Assembly: GCF_001625215.2 (NCBI RefSeq)
Contig: NC_030384.2
Span: forward strand, 45,108,390 to 45,172,389
Source: Daucus carota subsp. sativus
Lineage: Eukaryota; Streptophyta; Magnoliopsida; Apiales; Apiaceae
Length of the DNA stretch: 64,000 nt
Direction of reading: 5' to 3'
The position numbers were made by a program, and so were the translations under genes. Of this stretch, positions 11,537 to 23,998 are shown piece by piece. The notes below the pieces were generated by a model. The model searched no databases. It was not told the DNA's origin and saw only the letters and a list, made by a program, of their open reading frames with translations. Within the stretch, counting starts at the first letter, position 1. Every line of letters starts with the position of its first letter.

Positions 11537-13967
11537 ATGGAATTGTATGGATTCAGTGAGATTCAGATTGCGGGTTTTGCTGTTGCGGCTGTTGTTGTTG
11601 CTGCCACAGCTGCCATCATTTTTTCCAGCAAGAAATCTAAAGGTTTGCCTTTTTACCATAAATAACACGGGCATATATGTCAAAGATTTGCCTAGAATAG
11701 ATGGTCATGTGTTGATCTTTTGGGTGCTTTTGATTGCTCTGCGCTGCACAATAAGATAGCTATTGCAATCTATTGGAAGTTGCAGTATTGTTCATAATTT
11801 TAATATAAACGCGTTGCATCTGCTTGACAGTGTGTCTAAACGCGGAGAACTTTAAAAATTTCAAGCTGGTTGAGCGCAAACAGCTTAGCCACAATGTCGC
11901 TGAATTTAAATTTGCACTCCCCACACCTACTTCAGTGCTCGGCCTTCCAATTGGACAACACATTAGTTGCAGGTTTGGCTGATTGATTGGCCTTTTAATT
12001 GGTTTTCTTTAACCTTTGCCTATTTACACGGCATATATGAGTTTCCCTAATTATACGATCATATGTGGCTTATTATACAGATATATAATTGTATTATTAT
12101 TCAAATATATACTAAAGATAAGTGTCAAACAGAGGTAAAGACAGCCAAGGTGAAGAAGTTATTAAACCATACACACCAACTACTCTGGACTCAGATGTTG
12201 GACACTTTAAATTAGTTATTAAGGTATATATTCAAGTTCCTTACGCAGGGTTATTGGCTCCATTCATAATGTTCTTTATTTCTTTAGTAGTTGCTAATTT
12301 TGATGCCTGTGAGTGATTTTGTGCATGAAGATGTATCCACAAGGAAGGATGTCACATCATTTCCGTGAGATGCGTGTTGGCGATTATTTGGCTGTAAAGG
12401 GGCCCAAGGTATGTAGCATCATCCCGATAATTACCTGACGTCAATTTTTTTTTGTCCCTAATATATCCTTCTGGATTCATGATGCTATTTTTAATTTCTT
12501 CAATTAAGTTTTAGCTACAGCTGTTAAAGATGTTCAGCTTGCTAATATTGATGTGTGGCAGGGCCGTTTCAAGTATCAACCTGGTCAAGTGAGAGCTTTT
12601 GGAATGATTGCTGGTGGTTCTGGCATCACTCCAATGTTCCAGGCATGACTGTCTACTATTATCCGTTGTCTCCAATAATTTTGAAGGTGTCTGCCTCCAT
12701 TAAATTTTTTCCATCAGGGCTTGTATTAATTTCATTTTGTGGTTTCTGTTTGTCTTGCAGGTTGCTAGAGCTATATTAGAAAACCCACATGATACCACCA
12801 AAGTTTACCTCATCTACGCTAATGTTTCTGTAGATGACATCCTTTTAAAGGTAAAAATTATCTTCTTTCCTTTAATATGTTTTGTTTAAATATTATGTTC
12901 GCCACAGATAAATTTGTTATAGAGAAACATGTATTGAAACCTATTACAATTTAGATTCATTATATAAGTGGGTCTGACAGTTTAAGGAACAAAGATCAGG
13001 TGATCTCAGTGTAGTAATCACTAATATGAAGTTTCTGTGTCCCCTCCCTGTGGGTGCAAAGTTTTTTCTCTGCACTGGCAGAGTATCTCAACATCTACGA
13101 AATGACTTTGGTGATTATGGTCCCTATCTGTTACAGTGATTCTTAGCTGAGCCCTGAGTCCCTTTAAAAAAGTACTTTCTACCATGAAACATTGATAAGT
13201 GTCTCTTAATTACTCCCCGTCTGTGGAAGTGTGGATGCTTAGATGCACCGGCATATTTTTATGTTATGTTTTCTCCCAAGTAAAAATTATTTAGAAGTAT
13301 AGAAAATAAATCTCATTTTTTATTGTTAATATTTAAATATGCTTAACTAACCATTATGAATAGTTTTGATAAAGATGAATAGTTGTTTTTGGTTGGTTTT
13401 CTTGTCTCTTCTTTGCAAAATACTCAAACCCACACATCAAAGTATATCACACTTGATTGAAAGAGATACTGATATGGAATTCAGAAGATTAGCAGTCAAC
13501 TTTTTTGCTTGTATAACTGGAATTTATCAACTAAATTGAAACTTTTCAGGAAGAAATAGATGGACTCGCTTCCAACTACCCTGATCGATTCAAAGTTTAC
13601 TTTGTACTGAATCAGGTAAAATGTTCCTTCATTTCTTATTCCTTTGCTGCTATCTATATTTTAGACCTAGTGATTTTATAATTCGCATTTATACTTCTGC
13701 AGCCCCCAGAAGTATGGGACGGTGGTGTAGGATTTGTAAGCAAGGAAATGATTCAAAACCATTGCCCAGCCCCAGCATCAGACATTCAGGTATATATTTC
13801 TCTAGACATTCATTTGTGAAAATGCTATGCTGCCTAGGCAAAAAAGCTTATATTTCCATGATTTAAAATTGCAGATTTTGAGGTGTGGACCGCCACCGAT
13901 GAACAAGGCCATGGCTGCTAACCTTGAAGCTCTGGGATACTCCCCGGAAATGCAGTTCCAGTTTTAA
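11537..13967 (+). CDS. CBR1: NADH-cytochrome b5 reductase 1
   Basis: FAD enzyme that passes electrons from NADH to cytochrome b5 for ER fatty-acid desaturation and related reactions. Nine exons: 11537-11642, 11831-11972, 12133-12223, 12331-12408, 12562-12642, 12761-12850, 13550-13615, 13703-13789, 13875-13967; 277 aa, against about 281 in Arabidopsis CBR1. Residues 12-30 form an N-terminal membrane anchor ([18 protein letters not shown]). The FAD-binding KPYTPTT is at 94-100, the NADH-binding GGSGITPM at 157-164, and CGPPPM at 251-256 near the C-terminus, which ends EMQFQF as in other plant CBR1 proteins. Intron 5 (12643-12760) has a GC donor, CAG|GCATGA, and a normal TTGCAG acceptor; no GT donor there keeps the frame. 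The start is the first ATG after the 5'-UTR intron. Confidence 0.93.
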
Positions 13968-15455
13968 TTCGGTGTTGTGGACTTGTATGCCTTCACTAGA
14001 CAGTTAATTCTGTTGTTCTTCAGTGTAACATTTAGGCATTAAACCACATGCATGCTACTCTTCATTCAGCTCCAACCATTAATAAAGAGGATCTTGCTGC
14101 TAAATAACTTTACAATCGCTATATATGTTTTTTACTTTTGTGAGAATTCATTTTTGTTTTGTGGTGTTAGGTCTGTTACATACATCCTGTAAGACTGCCT
14201 ATCAAGCAGAGTTTCTCTAATAAAACCAATGAAATTATAGAAACTTCTAATTAATAGGTATATGCAATGTAGGTTTGGTGCATTTCTCTGCATGCTTTCT
14301 AGTTGAACCGGAGCATGAAAGAAGAGTGAAAGTGCACAATGCAAAAAATTTGTTAGTTTAGACTATTACATGTGAAGTGCATGAAAATTTTCTATATAAA
14401 TAAATTTAGTAATTGTTAGTTAATCTCTTGTGAAATTGGAGACAACTAAATAAATAAATTTGTTTTAGGAATATATATAAATTTTGGTATTTCAATACCG
14501 GTAACATATTTTTATCTCATTTTCATTTATCCATTGATTGTTAGTTAATGTCGAGGTTGGATATTACTAAAACTTTGTATTAATTATATACTATTTATTG
14601 ACAATTCACATTCCATTAAAATTTATAAAAAAAATAATTTTAATCCAATAAATGTTCCTAAAATCAGGAGAATTCATTTCAGATTAATATCAATGTAATT
14701 AGATAAAATTCCGTAAGATTATCATAGAATCGGGAGAAAGCAATAAAAAAAAATCTGTCAATACAACTAAAATTCATGAATTTAAAAAAAAAAATCTTAA
14801 GAAATAAAGATTGAATGGCAAAACTTGGTTACGCCGGTTAAGAGAAAATTCTGAGTATCCTTGTTAGTGTGCTTAAAATGATAACACTGTAGGAAACTCA
14901 GCTTACTAGAAAGGATACAATTAATTATAATTCTGCTGTAAATAAACGAGTGGCACTCTTATCAATTGTACAGAAGGGTGACATTTGCAAAGGCAAGAGC
15001 CCGATTCTTCAGCCAGACCCTATTCTCACGCTTACTTTCAAGAACCAAACCATAATCTTTCTGCTGAATTCTTTTTACATTTTTCTCTCTTTTTCTCTCT
15101 GTGTCTTGTCCTTTCTTTTTCCTCTTTCACTTGTCTTGTCATATTTGATTCACTTACTTGGCTTTTACTTCTACGTGCCCTTTGTCTTGTGGCTTTGTTA
15201 CACATACATGCATGCAGTGTTCATAGAATTACAGCTAGTTTCTTGCTATCAACATTCAATTTTATGTCATGTTAAAACATTGATTTTCGTCTGTAACTCG
15301 GGGTTTTGTTTCACAAGATTCAAATTATGTAGATGAAAAGAGAGCTCATTTTCAGCATGTGATCTTTCTGTGGCAACTGTAACTTTGGCTTGAGTTCTTT
15401 GTTGTTAATTATTTGTTACTGGAAGGTGATGTCGAAGAAGAGATAATTAAGTACA
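13968..15455. other. Intergenic region between CBR1 and the GT47 gene
   Basis: The first 150 bases or so are the likely CBR1 3' UTR (AATAAAG near 14081). The rest is AT-rich with no gene seen. The last 450 bases, pyrimidine-rich around 15060-15140, may be promoter and leader of the next gene; ORFs there match nothing. Confidence 0.5.
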
Positions 15456-17269
15456 ATGGGGGAAAGAAATGCAGCCCACATTGGGTTTCTTTCACAGAAA
15501 TTCATGTTCTGTTTGTTTACTTTTGTATCAGTCTTGTTCATATTTTCGTGGCTCTTCCTGTTGCGTTCCACTGCTCGTCCTCGCTCTGTTGATCGCTCTG
15601 TTTTTTCCAATTCAAATCTTTTTTCGGTGTTTAGCGATAGGAGCTCTAAGCCCGGGACTCCAACTGATACCAAACATGAGAGCGGTACATTGAGAATCAG
15701 GGATTCATCTCGAAAGAGAAACTTCAGTAGTTGTGAGACGATACTTAAAGTTTTCATGTATGATTTACCCCCTGAGTTCCATTTTGCCCTCATAGGATGG
15801 AAGCCTGAGGGAAATAGTATTTGGCCAGATATTCGAACCAAAATTCCTCCATACCCTGGTGGACTGAATCTGCAACACAGTATAGAATATTGGCTCACAC
15901 TTGATCTCCTCTCCTCTGAGTTTGCTGACGATTTGGAGGGTCGTAATGCTGTCAGAGTTTATGATTCGAGTGAAGCTGATGTTATATTTGTTCCATTCTT
16001 TTCTTGCATAAGCTATAACCGGTTTTCAAGGCTAAAGCCTCATCAGAAGGGAAGCATAAACAAACTCCTCCAAGAGAAACTAGTAAAGTTCTTGACAGCT
16101 CAAGAGGAGTGGAAGAAGTCAGGGGGCAGAGACCATATAATTATTGCTCACCATCCAAATAGCCTTTTGGATGCAAGGAATCAGCTTTGGCCTGCTATGT
16201 TCATTCTTTCTGATTTCGGGAGGTATCCCCCTGGCATAGCCAATGTTGAAAAAGATGTTATAGCACCTTACAAACATGTTATCAGAAACTATGGCAATGA
16301 TACTTCTGATTTTGATAGCCGCCCAATTTTGCTCTATTTCCAGGGGGCCATATATAGAAAAGATGTGAGTGAATCTTTTATTTTCCCCCCTCCCTTTCTT
16401 GCTTAATCTCTTTAAACTGTTAAGTGATCAATTCTTCCAAAACCTCAAGGTATTGGGAGGATGCCTTACCAGGATCATATTACCTAAGCTCAGATACCAT
16501 GTTAAGTGACCAATTCTCTCAAAACCTCAAGGTGTTGGGAGGAGCGCTTATCTGGATCATATTACCCAAGCTCTGATACCGTGTTAATTGACCAATTGTC
16601 CCAAAACCTTAAGGTGTTGGGAGTAGGGCTTACTAGGATCATATTATATTTTTATATAAACGTAGCTAGTATTTCATTGAGTCAGTCCCTTAATGTTTTT
16701 TTATCTAATTTCAGGGAGGAACTGCGCGGCAGGAGCTATTTTACCTTCTAAGGGAAGAAAAAGATGTGCATTTCAAGTTTGGAAGTGTTCAAAAGGATGG
16801 CGTGAGTAATGCTTCAGCAGGGATGCATTCGTCGAAATTCTGCCTCAACATAGCCGGTGACACTCCCTCATCAAACCGTCTGTTCGATGCCATTGCAAGC
16901 CACTGTGTTCCCGTTATCATCAGTGATGAAATCGAGCTCCCTTACGAAGACATTCTGGACTATTCAGAGTTCTGTGTATTTGTCCGCACTGCAGACGCTG
17001 TCAGAGAAAATTTCCTCATGAATCTAATCAGGAACATTGGGAAAGACGAGTGGACCAGAATGTGGGCAAAGCTGAAGGAGATTGAGAATATGTTCGAGTA
17101 TCGATATCCTTCCAAAGACGATGATGCTGTTCAAATGATATGGAAAGCCGTGGCTCGCAAAGTCCCCTCAATAAAAATGAAGGTACATCAGTCTAACCGC
17201 TTCTCACGTTTCGAACCTCACAAGGCCAAACCAATTCCATCTAGTCTCTTGCCAAGAAATTTTCAGTAA
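15456..17269 (+). CDS. GT47 exostosin-family glycosyltransferase (ARAD-like)
   Basis: Predicted Golgi type II membrane glycosyltransferase of family GT47. Relatives such as ARAD1 build arabinan side chains of pectin, but the exact substrate cannot be read from sequence. Two exons, 15456-16364 and 16715-17269, joining YRKD to GGTARQELF; 487 aa. One membrane span at residues 16-36 is followed by a Ser/Arg-rich stem to about 95, then the exostosin domain from LKVFMYDLPPEFHF (97-110). The C-terminal half carries FCLNIAGDTPSSNRLFDAI and CVPVIISDEIELPYED, both typical of plant GT47. The intron contains three tandem copies of an 82-bp repeat. A more precise subfamily would need a tree. Confidence 0.85.
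16419..16648. repeat. Three imperfect tandem 82-bp repeats in the GT47 intron
   Basis: Copies begin at about 16419, 16501 and 16583, each with 'gttaagtgaccaatt', 'caaaacctcaaggt' and 'ggatcatatta'. The first two contain 'gctctgatacc' or a close variant, complementary in type to the TGGTATCAGAGC primer-binding site of many plant LTR elements. A likely source is a fragment of an old LTR element amplified in tandem, but no other part of one is seen. Confidence 0.7.
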
Positions 17270-17774
17270 ATCCCGAAAGTTGTAATGAATAGTTAGAGAT
17301 TTCAGAGGAAGAGAAACGAAAAATATGAAGAAAAAACTGTAATATAGAGGATTTTAACACATTCTTTCAGATCGATTCTTGTTGAGTTCAAAACTGAAAT
17401 ACGCCTGAGCAGGATAGTCCAATGGTGGGTTTATCCTCTTGTCCTGGGACACCCGGGTTCGACTCTGACTCATTCGGAGAATTATTAGAACAGATACTAA
17501 TTTGTGAGGTACATAAGCCTGTATCGTCGAAAAGCTTGAAGTAATTACTGTTGCAAGAAACAAGTGGACTGTAGTTAATAGCCGTGAAGTAGTTGTACGC
17601 AGAAATAGTGTTAGGATATGGACATTCCTAAATACAGAGAAACAAGTTGTGTATTCCTAAAATTTACGTCGAATAAATATAGAAGCTAGCTAGAAACAAA
17701 TATAAAAAACCTACTTTTTCAATCTAAAAGGAGGTGAGCAATTAATTGGACAACTCGTTTACCATCTATTCAGG
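17270..17774. other. Intergenic region with a SINE, upstream of the mini zinc finger gene
   Basis: The first 100 bases or so are probably the GT47 3' UTR. A tRNA-derived SINE follows at about 17400-17550, then AT-rich sequence up to the next promoter. Confidence 0.5.
17400..17550 (+). mobile_element. tRNA-derived SINE
   Basis: A tRNA-like head has an A-box-like TAGTCCAATGG and a B box GGGTTCGACTCTG about 50 bases apart. The body 'ttattagaacagatac' and the later 'ataagcc' also occur, in the same order, in the minus-strand element near 63700, so the two copies appear to share a family. Confidence 0.65.
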
Positions 17775-17783
17775 TATATATAA
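17775..17783 (+). promoter_or_regulatory. Probable TATA box of the mini zinc finger gene
   Basis: TATATATAA lies 49 bases before the chosen ATG, implying a very short leader of roughly 15-20 nt. Confidence 0.5.
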
Positions 17784-17823
17784 CTGAGACTCTCTTATCG
17801 AACACCGTTACATAGATGATGAG

Positions 17824-18162
17824 ATGAGTGTTGCTGATTCGATAGAAAAATTAATGATCGACATGAAGGAAGGAGATGAGCAGGGAGCAAAGAAGGAGGT
17901 TAAGGTGACGATGAATAAGTACACAGAGTGCAGAAAAAACCATGCAGCTCATATCGGGAAATTTGCGGTGGATGGTTGCTGCGAGTTCATGGCGGCTGGA
18001 GAAGAAGGAAGCGCGGCGGCGTTGACGTGTGCTGCCTGTATGTGCCACCGTAGTTTTCACAAGATGAGATCGGAGATAATTGTGATTGAGATTTTACAGC
18101 ACTATGGCAAGTCTAGTTGTTGTTCTAGCTCTGTTTCTAGGCCTGCTTCTAAATCCAATTGA
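17824..18162 (+). CDS. MIF-like: Mini zinc finger (MIF) protein
   Basis: Single exon, 112 aa. MIF proteins are a zinc finger-homeodomain (ZF-HD) dimerisation domain without a homeobox. They bind ZF-HD factors and block them, altering hormone responses and development. Residues 33-79 hold the domain: [20 protein letters not shown], then [25 protein letters not shown]. The Cys/His ligands are present, but the usual ACGCHRNFH is ACMCHRSFH. The 30 or so residues after the domain, Ser/Cys-rich, are longer than in the short MIFs I recall. Two ATGs upstream (17816, 17819) open a three-codon frame whose stop overlaps this start, so translation control is possible. Confidence 0.9.
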   Translation: MSVADSIEKLMIDMKEGDEQGAKKEVKVTMNKYTECRKNHAAHIGKFAVDGCCEFMAAGEEGSAAALTCAACMCHRSFHKMRSEIIVIEILQHYGKSSCCSSSVSRPASKSN

Positions 18163-18607
18163 AATTTTTGCTAGTTTTTGCAGATTTTTAAACTCGTAAT
18201 GACATATTCCGATTACTATAATACTTTAGATCTGCAAACACAACATTTCTTTTTAATACATCTATATATTACCATGCAACGAGAAATTGCGAATTAGAAG
18301 ATCATTATTGAGGCTATAGTCAACTATAATCTTGTTGTAAATATATGTCCAGGCATAGTCCTTTTAAAGTTTTCTTCCGGGCCCTGGACACTTGGGCCCA
18401 AACCCAATTTAACCTCATATATAATACTACATACGTAATTGTATAGTATCGATACTGATATATAATAATAGCGTATTAATAATTTGTTGACTTTGTTGTT
18501 ATAGTAATTGACCATATTTTAATGATCATAATTTCTTATTATTTTAAATTTTATATAAACATTTTATTTTAATATATTAATAAATCATAAGGACATATAT
18601 GGTCAAA

Positions 18608-18814
18608 TACTCCCTCCTTTTTAAACATAGAACCGTTTGATTTTTTGACACACATTTTTAATTTTTTAACCACATAGTTAAAATAATTATTTTTATCTGA
18701 ATTATAATATTAATCATATACTTTTATTGAAAAAGGAAATTTTTTAATAATGCAATCCAATGACTTAAACGAACGTATCTAAAAATCAATCAACTTATAT
18801 TTCAGAATGGAGTA
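18608..18814. mobile_element. Stowaway-like MITE
   Basis: It begins TACTCCCTCC and ends in the degenerate inverted copy 'gaatggagta', with TA at both ends and no coding capacity. The right terminus is diverged, so it is an old copy. Confidence 0.65.
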
Positions 18815-21647
18815 GACGGCATGAGGAGTTAATTGAAGTTTTATTTCGCTGAAATGTTGAATTTTTACATATTCATTTATAAATATTATTTAATATATAA
18901 TAATATTGAACTAAAGTTTAAGAATGTTAAAAAATATCGGATAGAGTTTGAGAAACAACACAATATGGTCAGTGAGAAACCTGTAATATCGACCTCTCTT
19001 GTGTTTTCAACAATGGCTGCAAGTCATGCTTTGATTTTGACAAAAAAAGATACTTTTTCTTGATTGCCTTACCCATAAACACTTTTCTGAACATGCATGC
19101 ATGCATTTTGATTTTCTATTACTGGCGCGGGTGCCTGTCTATATTTTTGCCTTTTTCCTTTTCTCAATCACTAGTTCACTACTTGATTGATTCTATGATT
19201 TTCACATGTCTGTATATCTGAGCTTTCTTACATATAATTCTTTTCATTTCGGTCCTTACAAAATCTAAAAAAGTAATCATTTCAGTGCTCCAGTTGAATA
19301 TAATATCCTTAAAAATAATTTAAGTTTTTGTGATAAAAATATAGGAAATAATAATTACTTACATATTCAACAAAAAATTTAAGAGAACTACAATATGCAA
19401 ATTATAACAATCTCTCCTACGTGGCTTCTTTCGCATAAACAATCTCATAAACGAAACCGTTATAATAACCTGAGGATTGATGACGAATATTATCCGACAC
19501 CATTATTCCTTAATTGAACAAATTAGGCATAGAGTATGCATGCAAACGCCTTTAAACGGGTCCACTAATCATGATTAAGTAATCCAAAGACGGTTAAAGC
19601 ATGGAAAAAGTTAATTAACAACATAGTAAATCACTTTATGCTCCATAATGTAGCTACTCACAATCACATTCGATCAACATTTTTATATAACGAACATGAC
19701 AGCGACCTAACCTTGGTTTTCTTCGTGGGAACACGTCGGCCCGAATGTATAGTTATATGTCAATTTTGGATGGAATTATTAGCCGATGAATTGAGTTCGA
19801 GGGTTATTATATTGTTGCTCGAGTAGATGACAAAATTATTAGTTACGTGACCCGAACCGACCCGCAGTTTGGCACATGGGAAATGTACAGTTTCTTGTTA
19901 AGTAACGACACTGGCCTCGCATTTCGAAAGATTCTTGATTTAATTAAGGTGGTATTAGTGTTTGATTAGTGGAGAGGATTTGATGAGAAAAACAAGATGA
20001 GTGGGAGTTTGGATTAAGCATAAAACTTGAGATTGATTGAAAAACGACGAAAACTGTTGAAGTTTAATTTCTATACATAGGAATTGAAAGTAGAGGTATT
20101 AGGAATATTGGAGACTGGGGAAATTGATTCCTTTTGCTTCTTACAAAGATGTTAGACTATGTTTTTTCCAGCTTGGTTTGGACTGGAAACTTGGACCATT
20201 TTGTATTTGTTTTCTTGATGACACTTTGGTTTATCTTTAGCTAATATACGGCCGTAGAGTTGTCGGAGTAAAAAAAATCAATTATAAAGAATAAGAGGAA
20301 AAGACATGCTAGATTATTTCTCTTTGTAAAACATTTTTAAGTATTTATTAAAAGTTACATATTTTTAATAAAAATATATCAATTATTTTGAAGTATCATT
20401 ATATAAATCATTGTGTTATTCATATTTAATGGTTATTATTCCATTGATACCAGTATTTGAAACAGAAAATTTTGACACGTATTGTATAATATTTATATAA
20501 TATAGTTTCATAATTTATGTTGCTACTCCGAATCGAGCTTTTCGTGCATTTTTTCAACACTCGAGTGAACGGCGCATGCCGCGCATAGAGCTAAAACAAG
20601 GTAAATTATGTAAGTGGGGGACAAGAGGACAAAATCTCTTAGTTTTCAGTGTTGACTAATTTGTACGTGTGCGTGTGTATGTGTAGAGTCTCCGAAATAA
20701 CGAAATATAGATACGGTAAAGTCGTTAAACTCAGATTGATGGCTACTCCCACTACTTAACGACGCAAGTTTATTTGTTTATTAGTTTGTCTTGCCCAAAG
20801 CGTTACATTACATTGTAAGCAATAAGCATCATGAAGTTCTTGTTGATTAACTAATTACGTTGCATCTTATGATCCTGTGATTCCAATCTTGTGGGTGAGA
20901 GGATTGACACGTAGCTGAATGGATTTTTGGTTGGACTGAAACAAAAATCTAGAAGTTAAGTTCGTTTGAGGAGATGAGAACCAAGACACAAGTTTGTTTT
21001 AGAACAAAGTGTTCATGTGGAGGGGTTAGGAGTAAGAAATCAAATCGAATAAGTTGAGGGCAGAGCTGGAATTAATGTGGTTTGTTAATGCTACTTTTTT
21101 AGGATACATGGTTTTTACGAACAAGTTACTAGTTTAATTTGTTTGTCCTTGCCTTAATGCCGCTTAGTTTTTTTTTTTGTTTTCCTTTTTATATTTTAGA
21201 CTTATAACCTTAATGAGCATGTGCTCAATCATATTCTCCGAATGAGTTAAAGTCGAATCAGGATATTCTGCGATAATAGAAAAAAAATGCATCATTTGAA
21301 TTATCTAATCGTGTTCGATATGTCTCAGTTAAATAGAATTAATTTCGAATAGACAAATATGTAAGAAAAGTTATTGCTTCTATCTGATCGTCATTCACGA
21401 TCATAAGAGGTTTATATCGGTTTATATTGGTTTTACCACTTTTTGTATCGTACCAATCAATTAATAAAACAAACGATCAAAGAATAAAGAAGAAGAGAGG
21501 CGCATGGACGCATAGTGAATAAGTGTAGGGTAGGGTCGTAAAGGCCAAAACATATATTCAAACCAGCTTTGGACTTGTAAATGCTAGAGCTAAAACCAAT
21601 ACAAGTGCACAATAAAGAAAATAATATCATCTTATTTTACATATTCA

Positions 21648-22058
21648 GGTTCTATGGAGTACAAAAAATATTGGAGTATTGGAGTATAAGATTAATACAA
21701 TATAATCTAGTTATTTAAATCTTAATTTTTTTTGTTCTACAATATTTTTAAACATTCGATAACCTGCAGATTATGTTCTACAACATAAATATTGTAATCA
21801 AAAGATAGAACAATTACTTTTATAAATCGTGGGACATTATGTTCTGCAATATAACTTATAAACAGAACAACAATCTTAATGCTTGTTAAAATTGAAAGAT
21901 ATTAATGATTAATTGATAATTGTGTTTAATACTACTAATAAATAATAAATTATATATAAATTTGGATAATCAGAAATATTATTTATGATTCAACTAAAAA
22001 ATTATGATTTGTACTCCGATACTCCAAAGTTTATATGTACTCCATAGAACTTAACTCT
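21648..22058. mobile_element. MITE, copy 1 of a family with 'gttctatggagtac' ends
   Basis: The left end reads 'gttctatggagtac' and the right end is its inverse, 'gtactccatagaac'. Internal phrases 'tgttctacaacataaatattgtaatcaaaag' (split here as read) match copy 2 at 23.5-24.0 kb in reverse orientation. About 410 bp, non-coding. Confidence 0.75.
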
Positions 22059-23538
22059 TTGCCCATATGTTATCAGATTTAGCAAGTCGGTGACTTGTTT
22101 GCCTCTGTTTGTCTAGGTTTTAATAAGTAGCATGCATTCATAACTTAACTAGTCGTCCCATAATATTTTTTCTGTTTCTCTTTATCACGCTTGCTGACAC
22201 ACATTTTTTATAGTTAATATCTTTAATTTCGTATTAATATTAAATATAAAAACTTCACTGTATTAAATACTCATAAATATGAATTCAACAAGATCACTCA
22301 TGAATATATTTAATCTTATAGATTAGACGTAAATTAATAATTTATCTCATGTTATGAACAATCCCGACATATAAAACGAGAGAAGTATAAAGAAACAGAG
22401 GTAGTAATAGAATGAATGAGTCTTATTTGCAAGTATTCATCTTTGGTCTTTTAGGAATTTAGGATCTCACTGTGAATATTATATAACAATCTAATTTTTG
22501 TTGATATATAACTATGTCCCGGCAACTTATAACAATAAATCACCTAATTCTGGTATTATCCCGTACAATACGAGTTTTGCAAGCAACTTTTTTACGTGTA
22601 TGCGGGCAATTTAGAGATAAATATATGAAATATGACGCATAAACTGGCGTATGTTTTGTTCATGCAGAGCTAGCTAGCTGCAGCTGTGAATCAAATAAAA
22701 CAAGGGCGAAAGATATGTGTTGTGTTTAGTCGGTTAATTCTCCCCTCGTGAGCGTGCGGCAGGTTCTGAGCGCTGACGAGAGACGAGATAGATTCACATT
22801 TGCCTCACTCTCCTGCCCACCTTTCTCAATAATGCATCTTCACTGTTTCAATCTTACCTACTACATGTGCCCAGTCTTCACGTACTGCGTGCGGATGGTA
22901 ACAAGGAATCTTTACTATTTGTATTCGTGATTTTAAAAATCAGAAAATAGTAAAATATTAAAATTCAATTTTAATTTTTAAATTTAATATTCAAAATTTA
23001 TAATTTAATTAAGTTTTTTAATATTGAAAAGTCATTTTTTTAATTTTTTTCAAATAAAGTTTAATCTCTACTTTTTTAAATTCATAAAATATTAAAAATT
23101 ATTAATAAAAATATTTGATTAATACATCGTAAAATGTTTCAAAGGGAAAGTGTTACGCCTATGACTAAAATAAACAAAGAGACAAAAAGGACTGTTTTCC
23201 CAAAAGCCGATGAAGACCAAAGAGGTGCTATACGTTTCCAGTCAAGTTGGTACTGACAGCTCCAAAGAGTCATCACCCACACGGGTGGTTACATACTTGA
23301 AAGCTGGAACTACATCTCGTAATTAGTTTTTAAATTTTTCAAAACACATTTATATATATATACAGTTTTATGAAATAATTCTTTTATAAATCCCAAATTT
23401 CTTTAATAAGATAGTCCTTAAAGTTATTTTTATCTTAATATCTATATGAAGTTAAGGTTACAAGTATTTTGAAACTGACTACTAAATTAATATATAAAAT
23501 ATGGTCTATGGCAAAAAAAATAATATATATATATATAT

Positions 23539-23955
23539 AGAGTTAAGTTCTATGGAGTACACAAAAACATTGGAGTATTGGAGTACAAGTCTTAATTTTT
23601 TAGTTTAATCATAAATAATATATTTGATTATACAAATTTATATACAATCTATCATTTATAAGTTGTCTTGCACATAATTGTCTATCAATCTTTAATATCT
23701 TTCAACTTCAAAAATTATTAACATTATTGTTCTGCTTATTAGTTATATTGCAGAACATAGAGTCCTGTAATCTATAAAAATCATTATTCAACCTTTTGAT
23801 TACAATATTTATGTTGTGTAGAACATAATGTGCAGGTTATTAAATGTTTACGAATATTATTGAACAAAAAAAATTGAAATTTAGATGAATAGATTATATT
23901 TTATCCAATTTTGTACTCCAATACTCCAATATATTGTGTACTCCATTGAACTTTA

Positions 23956-23959
<4 letters not shown>
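23539..23959. mobile_element. MITE, copy 2 of the 'gttctatggagtac' family, inverted relative to copy 1
   Basis: The ends read 'agagttaagttctatggag' and 'ctccattgaactttactct'. It sits inside an AT dinucleotide tract on both sides, consistent with insertion at TA. It shares 'gattacaatatttatgttg' and 'cagaacata' with copy 1, reverse-complemented. Confidence 0.75.

Positions 23960-23993
<34 letters not shown>
23958..23993. repeat. (TA)n microsatellite
   Basis: About 17 TA units lie next to the right end of the MITE; a shorter run flanks its left end. Confidence 0.9.

Positions 23994-23998
<5 letters not shown>

Noticed and set aside
14950-15336. 128-aa hydrophobic plus-strand ORF before the GT47 gene
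   Set aside because: Its hydrophobicity comes from a T/C-rich leader; a second frame overlaps with equal quality and neither matches a family.
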